Origin: Bdellovibrio sp047344985
Lineage (GTDB): Bacteria; Bdellovibrionota; Bdellovibrionia; Bdellovibrionales; Bdellovibrionaceae
DNA: 64,000 bases
Reading direction: 5' to 3'
Assembly: GCF_047344985.1 (NCBI RefSeq)
Contig: NZ_CP178861.1
Coordinates: 2,108,001-2,172,000, forward strand
Shown here: positions 32,313-39,625 of the stretch, in pieces
Numbering within the stretch: position 1 is the first letter of the stretch
Layout of the letters: each line of letters begins with the position of its first letter
Position numbers and translations under genes: made by a program
The notes under the pieces: model-generated
What the model was told of the DNA's origin: nothing
The model's input: the letters and a program-made list of their open reading frames with translations, nothing else
Databases searched by the model: none

Positions 32313-33668
32313 CTATTCGTAGCTCGACAATGTCGAAATATATTTTCTGCGAAATGAAAAAATATTTTGAACATCTTTTTTTACAAATTTAGCTCCTAAA
32401 ACCCAACCGAGATACCCCAAGGGCAAACGATAGCGAACCCGGTCCACCATCAAAGTTCCGCCGCAGAACGGGCGAAACTCATGGGTGTGATGCCAAAAGC
32501 GATACGGACCAAAACGTTGCGTATCCACGAACTTGTAAGGGGGTTGCCATTCATCAATCTCCGTTTTCCATCTGGCAGGAACGCCGTGAATTTTTAGGCG
32601 ATAGTCAATCAATGTTCCTTGAGTGATTTCTGGACTTGATATCTTTTCAATCTGAAAGTTCAAAGTAGGAGGCGTTATTTTTTCTAGATTGTTTGCATCC
32701 TGAAAAAAAGGAAAAACTTTTTCGGGTGGTTCCGGCAAAAACTGCTCCGCAAGAAAGACATCTTCACCCGCCTTAAAAGGAGCGCAGATTTCATTTAAAG
32801 CCTCTTTTAATTCACTAAAATGAAATTGATATCCCAAAGCTTCCGCTTTTTCGGCGGAACCGCGAATGGAGGAAAGAATCACATCCGCCGTCTCTCCATA
32901 AATCAGTTTTAGAATCATATGTGGAACGCTGGGACCAAGGCTTCGTCCGACAGCCTCCGCCAGAGTTTGCGAGAATTCTTTATTCGTTACAGGAAAGGGC
33001 GCACAGCCATTGATGGCTCCTTGTGCTTTTGGGTTCTCAAGAGCGAATACAAAAAGACCGACGATGTCTTTTATATGGATCCAACTCATCCACTGCTGAC
33101 CTTCACCAAGAACTCCACCGACGCCAGCTCTGAACGGAAAAAGCATCTCATCTAACGCGCCACCGTGGCGGGACAATACGAGACCGGTGCGAATAAAAAC
33201 TTTTCTTCCCGGAGCTTTTCCCGCCTCCGCTTCCCAATCAACACAAAGCTTGGCAAGAAAATCTTTTCCAGGACTGTGCTCTTCGTATAAGAACTCACTG
33301 CCACAGTCCCCGTAATAGCCTATAGCAGAACCAGAAACGAATACTTTTGCATCCGCTGGAAGACTTGCTATTAAATTTCTTGTTGCGACCACGCGAGAAT
33401 TATAAATGCGTTCTTTTTTTTCTTCATTCCAACGTTCGACCACAGTCTCGCCCATTAAATTAATAACAGCTTCGACAGTTTTAAGCCGAGGGTCCTTCAG
33501 CGGCCCGTCGTTGAGATCGCCAACGACGATCTCACAGGGAAAAGGCAGCACCTCACGCGCTTTGGTTAAATTTCTGCTGACGGCTAAAAGTTCGTGACCT
33601 TTTTCAGCTAAAACTTTTCCGATTTCTTTCCCCAATAAACCTGTGGCTCCGGTGATAAGAATTCGCAT
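32313..33668 (-). CDS. TIGR01777-type epimerase fused to a SRPBCC domain
   Basis: 451 residues. Residues 1-297 are an extended SDR protein: GATGLLGKEIGKVL binds NAD(P), with VFVSGSAIGYYGDCGSEFLY as the active-site segment, matching the YfcH/SDR39U1 group. Residues ~305-451 are a SRPBCC (START-like) domain: FLPEPPEKVFPFFQDANNLE, then FRPFCGGTLMVDRVRYRLPL. Many members lack the second domain or have it at the other end. The gene follows the photolyase gene by 9 bases, as often seen with this fusion. Substrate unknown. Confidence 0.85.
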   Translation of the reverse strand: MRILITGATGLLGKEIGKVLAEKGHELLAVSRNLTKAREVLPFPCEIVVGDLNDGPLKDPRLKTVEAVINLMGETVVERWNEEKKERIYNSRVVATRNLIASLPADAKVFVSGSAIGYYGDCGSEFLYEEHSPGKDFLAKLCVDWEAEAGKAPGRKVFIRTGLVLSRHGGALDEMLFPFRAGVGGVLGEGQQWMSWIHIKDIVGLFVFALENPKAQGAINGCAPFPVTNKEFSQTLAEAVGRSLGPSVPHMILKLIYGETADVILSSIRGSAEKAEALGYQFHFSELKEALNEICAPFKAGEDVFLAEQFLPEPPEKVFPFFQDANNLEKITPPTLNFQIEKISSPEITQGTLIDYRLKIHGVPARWKTEIDEWQPPYKFVDTQRFGPYRFWHHTHEFRPFCGGTLMVDRVRYRLPLGYLGWVLGAKFVKKDVQNIFSFRRKYISTLSSYE

Positions 33669-33677
33669 AAAAGTCTC

Positions 33678-34985
33678 CTACTTCTTCAAAGCTTTTGTAA
33701 ATGCTTGCAAACAGCGACCGCGGGCTTCCGCGTGTTCAATCATAGGTTTAGGATAACGAGAGGTGTGAAGCTCTGGCACCCATTTTTTTATGTATTCCCC
33801 GTCAGGATCAAACTTTTCAGCCTGTGCCTGTGGATTGAAAATTCGAAAATACGGAGCAGCATCGCAACCTGACCCTGCCGCCCATTGCCAGTTGCCATTA
33901 TTGGCAGCGAGATCGTAATCCAGAAGCTTTTCAGCAAAATATCTTTCGCCTTCGCGCCAATGAATTAATAAATGCTTACATAAAAAACTAGCTGTCACCA
34001 TACGCACTCGGTTGTGCATGTATCCCGTAACGTTGAGCTCCCTCATTCCCGCATCGACCAGCGGATATCCGGTCACCCCCTTGCACCACTTAGCAAAATC
34101 TTGCGGTGATTTTCGCCAGGAAATATTGTCATATTCGGGACGAAAACTTCGCTTTTCCACTTCTGGGAAATGCCAGAGTATTTGCATAAAGAAATCTCGC
34201 CAGATTAATTCACTCAACCACACTGGCGAAAACTTTTTAGCTTCTCGCGCAAGCTCCCGAATACTGACTGTGCCAAAACGCAGGTGAATTCCCAGATGAG
34301 TCGTGCCGTTTTGAATTGCCGGGTAGTCCCTTGTTTGCGCGTAGTTTTTCAAGGTCTTTGCTAAAAGTGTGAGCGGCGGAAATTCGATTTCTGTCTCTTT
34401 AAAGCCTATTTCTTTTAACGAAAGCATTTTTTCCGGCTTTGGGCGCTTGGCAAAGGCCTTTTCGTAGATTTCATTTGGATAAGACTTTAAGTAAAACTCA
34501 TTCAAAGTCGCTAGAACCTTATTCTTGTAAGGAGTGAAAACAGTGTACGGCTTTCGAGAGTCTGTGAGAATTTCGTTTTTCTCAAACAAGGTCTGATCTT
34601 TAAACGTTTTAAACTCAATGCCGGACTTTTGCGACCATTTTTCTATGTGCTCGTCACGCTTTCTTGCCGCGGGCTCATAGTCTTGATTTGTGTAAATCGA
34701 ATCTATTTCCAGTTCCCGAGAAAGGCTCTGAAATACTTCTTGAGGCTTTCCGTAACGAACAAGCAGATCGCTGCCTTTTTTCTGCAGAGATTCTTTCAGT
34801 TGAAAGACAGTCTGATAAATAAAAGAAACGCGCGCGTCAGCAGGATTGCTCAACTTGTCTAAAATATCCTTATCAAAGATAAATAGAGGAAGAACATTAG
34901 CTTTCTCTTTGAGAGCATAAAAAAGACCTGCGTTATCATGAAGACGCAGGTCTCGGCGGAACCAGAAGATCGTCACTTTTGCCAT
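33678..34985 (-). CDS. phrB: Deoxyribodipyrimidine photolyase
   Basis: 435 residues. The N-terminal antenna domain starts TIFWFRRDLRLHDNAGLFYA; the FAD-binding C-terminal domain has the conserved DAGMRELNVTGYMHNRVRMV and NNGNWQWAAGSGCDAAPYFR, with PYFRIFNP. It repairs UV-induced pyrimidine dimers using light. ATG 34985 is 45 bases from the divergent ABC1 kinase start. Class I CPD photolyase is the likely subtype. Confidence 0.93.
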   Translation of the reverse strand: MAKVTIFWFRRDLRLHDNAGLFYALKEKANVLPLFIFDKDILDKLSNPADARVSFIYQTVFQLKESLQKKGSDLLVRYGKPQEVFQSLSRELEIDSIYTNQDYEPAARKRDEHIEKWSQKSGIEFKTFKDQTLFEKNEILTDSRKPYTVFTPYKNKVLATLNEFYLKSYPNEIYEKAFAKRPKPEKMLSLKEIGFKETEIEFPPLTLLAKTLKNYAQTRDYPAIQNGTTHLGIHLRFGTVSIRELAREAKKFSPVWLSELIWRDFFMQILWHFPEVEKRSFRPEYDNISWRKSPQDFAKWCKGVTGYPLVDAGMRELNVTGYMHNRVRMVTASFLCKHLLIHWREGERYFAEKLLDYDLAANNGNWQWAAGSGCDAAPYFRIFNPQAQAEKFDPDGEYIKKWVPELHTSRYPKPMIEHAEARGRCLQAFTKALKK

Positions 34986-35030
34986 AATAAAAGTTTAACA
35001 TTTCCAAAAGTTAAGGTAAATTTAGTTTCC

Positions 35031-36431
35031 ATGGACGAAAAAAAGTCTGCCAAAAAACAAACGAAGAACCTTGAGCGCATTAAATCCTCGATGTTCTCTC
35101 GCAGTTTGTCTTTGGCGAAGCTCACTTTTCAAGCAGGAGCTTCGATTGCACAGCATGGCGTCACCTCCGCTTTAAAAAACAAGGAAGCCAAAGAAGAAAA
35201 CTGGAAACGACTTCTGCAAAATCAAGCTTCTCTGATAAGTTCGGAACTCGGAGAACTTAAAGGCAGCTTGATGAAAGCAGGCCAAATGCTTTCCATGTAT
35301 GGAGAACATTTCTTACCTCCTGAAGCCAATGAGCTTTTAAAATCACTCCAGTCCGACTCGCCTCCCCTTTCTTGGGATGCTATTGAACCGACAATAAAGA
35401 AAAATCTTTCCGAAGAAAAGTTAGCTCTTCTGGATATCGAGAAAGAAGCTTTGGCTTCAGCCTCTATGGGACAAGTCCACCGCGCTCGAATCAGAGCCAC
35501 AGGGGAAAGCATTGTTCTTAAAATTCAGTATCCTAATGTCGATAAAGCGATTGATAGTGATTTGCGGGCGATCCGCACCTTATTGGGAACACTGAAATTA
35601 CTACCTCGGGATTTCAATTTGGATCCTTTGTTTGCAGAAGTTCGGGAAATGTTATCGCAGGAAATCGATTACGAACTGGAAGCACAATTGACGGAAGAAT
35701 TTTATGAACGCCTTAAGGAGGATACACGCTTTGTCGTCCCCAAAGTTCTTCGAGAGTTTTCTGGGCCACGAATTCTTGCCACGACCTTTGAGCGCGGTTT
35801 GCGCGCTGATGACCCTTTGATTCAAAGTCTGTCGCAGGAAAGACGCAATAAAATCGCTCTTAGTTTTTTAGACCTCTACTTTAAAGAAATCTTTGATTGG
35901 GGTGTTGTGCAGACCGATCCCCACAGTGGGAACTACCGGATCCGCATCAATCCCCAGGGGCACGATCAACTTGTGCTTTTAGATTTCGGCGCGACTCGCA
36001 GATACACGGAAGAGTTTATGCATCCTTACCGTCGTATGGTGAAAGGATCGCTTCTTAACGATCACAATACGTTCTTTCAGGCCGCCTTAGAGTTAGGCTT
36101 CGTTCAGAATGATGATGACGAAGACTTGAAAAAAGTATTTGAAGAATTTTGTTTTGAAACTGTTGAGCCGTTTATCACTTACGAAGACCCCCGCAACAAG
36201 GCAGGACAAATAGATAAGGATGGCACTTACGATTGGAAAAACACGGACCTTCCGCAGCGTTTGTCTAAAAAAGTTTTTCAGATCGTGCGAAAACATTCCT
36301 GGAGAACTCCCCCTAAGGAAATGATTTTCCTGGATCGTAAAACCGGCGGTGTTTTTATTTTCCTTTCCGTGATGCGCGCTAAAATTCGAGGGCGTGATCT
36401 TTTGCTGAAATATATTGAAAAGGTGTCTTAG
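35031..36431 (+). CDS. ABC1/UbiB-family atypical kinase
   Basis: 466 residues from ATG 35031; upstream codons back to 34938 overlap the photolyase promoter side and are unlikely. The KxGQ motif is in GSLMKAGQMLSMYGEHFLPP, the Ala-rich loop in SASMGQVHRARI, the ATP-binding Lys in ESIVLKIQYPNV, the catalytic region in QTDPHSGNY and the metal Asp in LLDFGATRRY. Family members support ubiquinone synthesis or lipid handling at the membrane. It is immediately followed (TAGATG) by the TlpA-like gene. Confidence 0.9.
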   Translation: MDEKKSAKKQTKNLERIKSSMFSRSLSLAKLTFQAGASIAQHGVTSALKNKEAKEENWKRLLQNQASLISSELGELKGSLMKAGQMLSMYGEHFLPPEANELLKSLQSDSPPLSWDAIEPTIKKNLSEEKLALLDIEKEALASASMGQVHRARIRATGESIVLKIQYPNVDKAIDSDLRAIRTLLGTLKLLPRDFNLDPLFAEVREMLSQEIDYELEAQLTEEFYERLKEDTRFVVPKVLREFSGPRILATTFERGLRADDPLIQSLSQERRNKIALSFLDLYFKEIFDWGVVQTDPHSGNYRIRINPQGHDQLVLLDFGATRRYTEEFMHPYRRMVKGSLLNDHNTFFQAALELGFVQNDDDEDLKKVFEEFCFETVEPFITYEDPRNKAGQIDKDGTYDWKNTDLPQRLSKKVFQIVRKHSWRTPPKEMIFLDRKTGGVFIFLSVMRAKIRGRDLLLKYIEKVS

Positions 36432-36920
36432 ATGCGTGCTTTGCTTTTGGCGTTAGTTGTTTTTACGAGCTTGAATGTTTTTGCGCAAAAGGCGCCCGTT
36501 GGCGTTGAGTTCAAAGCTTTACCATCGGATCTGATCCAAGGAAGTAAAATCTCAAATTTGAACGAGCTTAAAGGAAAAGTCGTTCTGATTGATTTTTGGG
36601 CTTCCTGGTGTGAGCCCTGCAAAGAGGCTTTACCGCACTACAATCGCCTTTATAAGAAGTATAAAGATAAAGGCTTGGTCGTTATCGCGATCAATGAAGA
36701 CGATGATTTAAAAGAGCGTGACGCGTTTTTAAAGTCTCATCCATTAGAGTTCACGATTTACTTTGATAAGACTAAATCAATGGTTAAAGATTTTAAGGTA
36801 CAGGCGCTGCCTTCGCTTTTTGTCATTGATAAAAATTTAAAACCTGTGGCTCTGTTTCGCGGATTTAGCGAGGACAAACCACAGGTTTTAGAAAAGAAGA
36901 TTCAAGAACTTTTGAAATAA
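36432..36920 (+). CDS. Secreted TlpA-like thioredoxin-fold protein
   Basis: 162 residues with a signal peptide (MRALLLALVVFTSLNVFAQK). The thioredoxin active site is DFWASWCEPCKEALP (CEPC), with the cis-Pro region QALPSLFVID. TlpA/ResA-type proteins reduce disulfides in the periplasm, for example on apocytochromes or copper sites. It starts directly after the ABC1 stop and ends one base before the convergent gene at 36921. Confidence 0.9.
   Translation: MRALLLALVVFTSLNVFAQKAPVGVEFKALPSDLIQGSKISNLNELKGKVVLIDFWASWCEPCKEALPHYNRLYKKYKDKGLVVIAINEDDDLKERDAFLKSHPLEFTIYFDKTKSMVKDFKVQALPSLFVIDKNLKPVALFRGFSEDKPQVLEKKIQELLK
36839..36889. terminator. Possible terminator hairpin inside the tlpA-like gene end
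   Basis: AAAACCTGTGG and CCACAGGTTTT form an exact 11-base stem with a 29-base loop, 31 bases before the end of the tlpA-like gene, and the right arm runs into TTTTAG. As the next gene converges with no spacer, a terminator in coding sequence is plausible. It could equally be a chance of codon choice. Confidence 0.3.
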
Positions 36921-38162
36921 TTATTTCTGACTTAAACGGGTTTCCGCTGGCGCAAGCCAGATGTCAATGATGTCGCCCGTTTTCATCTTACCGTTTTCTT
37001 TATACCAGAACTTCGCACGTTCACGCGCTTCCGCGTAACGGCCGATCGGCTCTAAAACTCCTTTTTTGTAGTCGAGCGAAATCTTCACGATCTTTTTAGA
37101 AAGTTTCACCATTTCTTCTTTCTGAGAAATGCCGTCGCCGTTTTTATCATTCCAAAGAACGAGTTTATTGAAATCTTTGTCTTTTTTGTCGATCACGCCG
37201 TCTTTATTGGAATCGAATTGCTTAAGCACTTCGAAGCCGTTCTCAACGGAGGCATTATCACCGAAGAGCTCATTTTTTTCTTCGATCATTCCAGTTTTAT
37301 TGCGATCCATTGCCACGAACCACCCTGGAGAGTTGGCTTCCGGCCACATTGTCTTTCCAGTTGGATTTAGAGGAAAGGTACTGGAGTTTGTGAAAGTAGG
37401 TCGTTCATTGTTGAAGAAAACCATCAGTGGAGACCAATAGCCCCCGCAGAAACCCGTTTGTCCCGGGAAGGACACGTTGATCTCTACATTTGTACGGTCT
37501 GAAGAGACATTCACGCCACCGAAAGAGGCGGAAATGGGACCGTCTTTACCCATGTATTCGCCACAGCTATGTGTTGGCGTGTATGAAGAGTAACCGTAAG
37601 CACCGTAGACAGCTGATTGATTTGAACAGTCAACCGTCTGCTCAAAACTGTAACTTTTTAGATAAACGTCACCAACACTTTGAACAACAATATTTCCGGT
37701 AGAATCAATGGATACTCCCGAAGGAATTGGAGTCTTCAGCAATACAGTATTTCCGTAAATACCTGCGGCTCCCCCACCCGGAATACTAAATGTTTCTGCG
37801 CTCATAGGCTTTACAGAGTTCGTCTTCATTCCCTCAGCAGTAACTAATCCAGATGGATATTTCACCATAATAGGATATTCTTTACCACCAATAACAAGAT
37901 TCAAATTTGCCGTGATGATCGCGCTCGGTGACAGTGGATTTCCCACGCCCCGCAAGTTCGTTCCAAAGCACGAATTGTTAATTCGGACGTTAACCGCCGA
38001 TTTACCAGAGCGAGATACCATACCTGCAGCGGGTGCTGACGCAACAGAATCCCCAGAGGTGTTTGTATTCACGGCCATCGGCATATCTTTTTCAGTAGCC
38101 CCTGCCAGCACGCTGACTGTCATACCTAGCAAGAACGTGACAAAACTTGCATGACGTTTCAT
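36921..38162 (-). CDS. Large secreted protein with EF-hand-like calcium sites
   Basis: 413 residues with a signal peptide (SFVTFLLGMTVSVLAGATE). The middle is beta-rich with many Gly/Ser and two cysteine-bearing motifs (NNSCFGTNLRGVG, THSCGEYMG). Near residues 300-350 are calcium-binding loops, DSNKDGVIDKKD and NDKNGDGISQKEE, with a third weaker one (MDRNKTGMIEEKNE). It follows the pilin-like operon on the same strand by 18 bases, so it may be a calcium-stabilised surface protein working with it. Family not recognised. Confidence 0.7.
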   Translation of the reverse strand: MKRHASFVTFLLGMTVSVLAGATEKDMPMAVNTNTSGDSVASAPAAGMVSRSGKSAVNVRINNSCFGTNLRGVGNPLSPSAIITANLNLVIGGKEYPIMVKYPSGLVTAEGMKTNSVKPMSAETFSIPGGGAAGIYGNTVLLKTPIPSGVSIDSTGNIVVQSVGDVYLKSYSFEQTVDCSNQSAVYGAYGYSSYTPTHSCGEYMGKDGPISASFGGVNVSSDRTNVEINVSFPGQTGFCGGYWSPLMVFFNNERPTFTNSSTFPLNPTGKTMWPEANSPGWFVAMDRNKTGMIEEKNELFGDNASVENGFEVLKQFDSNKDGVIDKKDKDFNKLVLWNDKNGDGISQKEEMVKLSKKIVKISLDYKKGVLEPIGRYAEARERAKFWYKENGKMKTGDIIDIWLAPAETRLSQK

Positions 38163-38180
38163 ATTTCCCCCAAAAAATTC

Positions 38181-39182
38181 CTAAAGACTTGCGGTTTTCA
38201 CCTTGTCTTCGTCTGACATCTTTTTAACTTTAAAATAAATCATTTTTTTGATCACAGAGTCTCTGCGGATCATGAACTCTTTCACCTTATCAGCTAACAA
38301 GAAAGGCTGAGACCATGTTCCATTTTCGAAAGTAGTTTTATACAAACGAGCAGGAGTCGATGTATAACGACTGTCCTCATACCTTTCTAAATAGTATCGA
38401 ATAAATCTTACCGGTCTAAGGCGTACTAGCGGAATACCACCACCCATTGAAGGAATGGTTCTTAAGAATGAATCTGCCGTTGTAATTTCGATTCCCGTTT
38501 CTGGATGCTTGATATTTAGAAAACCTTTAATGGCGATGTCCATATCCATTCTTTGTCCTTTTACCGAGCCCACAAATATAGGGCTGCGAGGAGCCACAGT
38601 CAGGTCAACATTACCTAAACCGTCCATGGGACGAATGCGAGCCGGCGTATCCAGCATCAAAATTTTACCATCAACCCAGAATTCCTTCCGTTGATTTTTC
38701 ACGAAATTGTTATGGTTGACTGTTTGAAACTCTAAAGTTGCAGACAGATTAAAGTCAGCTGGCACAGGCCCAATATTATACGCCGCTGGAGGATCATAAT
38801 TTAGAAGAGCTCCCGATTTAACATCCTGAACCATGATATAAAAATCAGTGCGGTTTCCTGTCGGGGTTAAGACGATATCTCTCTCAATTTTTCCTTTAAG
38901 GGCATTTTGGGGAACATCCGGATAATAATCGAAGAAGGAAAGCCCTTTATCGTCTTTGAGATTTACATTGTTATAGGAAGGATCGGAATTGTTGAGATCA
39001 GAAAAAATAACCCTTTCCGCTAGGTTTGTATCAATGGAATCCTCAAGCTTGTCTTTTAACTGAGCTTGATCCTTGGAAACAAACAGCTGAGTCGATACAA
39101 TAACCATCGTGAGAGCGGCCATCAGGCCAATCCCCACAACTACTTCTACGGCGGTAAAACCTTTGTTAGTTCTTAACATCAT
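38181..39182 (-). CDS. PilW/GspJ-like type IV prepilin protein
   Basis: 333 residues. Near the start, TNKGFTAVEVVVGIGLMAAL is a type III signal sequence: cleavage after Gly, Phe at +1 and Glu at +5, followed by a hydrophobic helix. The long C-terminal part (about 300 residues) is typical of minor pilins of the W/J class. The ATG overlaps the upstream stop (ATGATG/TGA). Likely assembled near the pilus tip after processing by a prepilin peptidase. Confidence 0.75.
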   Translation of the reverse strand: MMLRTNKGFTAVEVVVGIGLMAALTMVIVSTQLFVSKDQAQLKDKLEDSIDTNLAERVIFSDLNNSDPSYNNVNLKDDKGLSFFDYYPDVPQNALKGKIERDIVLTPTGNRTDFYIMVQDVKSGALLNYDPPAAYNIGPVPADFNLSATLEFQTVNHNNFVKNQRKEFWVDGKILMLDTPARIRPMDGLGNVDLTVAPRSPIFVGSVKGQRMDMDIAIKGFLNIKHPETGIEITTADSFLRTIPSMGGGIPLVRLRPVRFIRYYLERYEDSRYTSTPARLYKTTFENGTWSQPFLLADKVKEFMIRRDSVIKKMIYFKVKKMSDEDKVKTASL

Positions 39183-39625
39183 TTTGCACTCACCACGAAA
39201 ATATAGTCTTTGTACGGCTCGCCTTTTGCGGCCCACATTTTATGTGTCATTCGCAAAGTTACTTTATAAAGGCCACGATAAGATTCATACGGCTGAATGA
39301 CATAACCGTACGTTCCAGCACAATCGGGACAGTCTTCACGAAGAGCGACCTTTCCATTATCCCATGCCATGGGCAGACTGTCCGGTGCCAACATTTCCCC
39401 CGCTGCGGTTTTATAATTAAAATTTACTTGGTAGTTTTCGACACCCGATTTTATATTCTCGGCTATATCGGCAATTTGTTTTTCGGAAGAAGACATCACT
39501 ACGGTACTGCGGGATGTGTTTCTTAGGGAAACCATTCCTCCGATAAAAGCAGAACCGACAATGGCAATCAAACCAAGTCCTACAAGAGATTCAACGATTG
39601 TTTGACCTCGATTATTTAAGATCAT
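39179..39625 (-). CDS. PilV/GspI-like type IV prepilin protein
   Basis: 148 residues with a prepilin leader ILNNRGQTIVESLVGLGLIA: Gly at -1, Gln at +1, Glu at +5. The globular part carries a pair of cysteines (EDCPDCAGTYG). Its ATG overlaps the stop of the 995-residue upstream protein (ATATGATC) and its own stop overlaps the next ATG, so the three are one tightly coupled operon. Confidence 0.75.
   Translation of the reverse strand: MILNNRGQTIVESLVGLGLIAIVGSAFIGGMVSLRNTSRSTVVMSSSEKQIADIAENIKSGVENYQVNFNYKTAAGEMLAPDSLPMAWDNGKVALREDCPDCAGTYGYVIQPYESYRGLYKVTLRMTHKMWAAKGEPYKDYIFVVSAK

Noticed and set aside
34922..34951. Hairpin AGACCTGCGT/ACGCAGGTCT
   Set aside because: Lies in the conserved RRDLRLHDNAGLF coding part of the photolyase; codon choice explains it.
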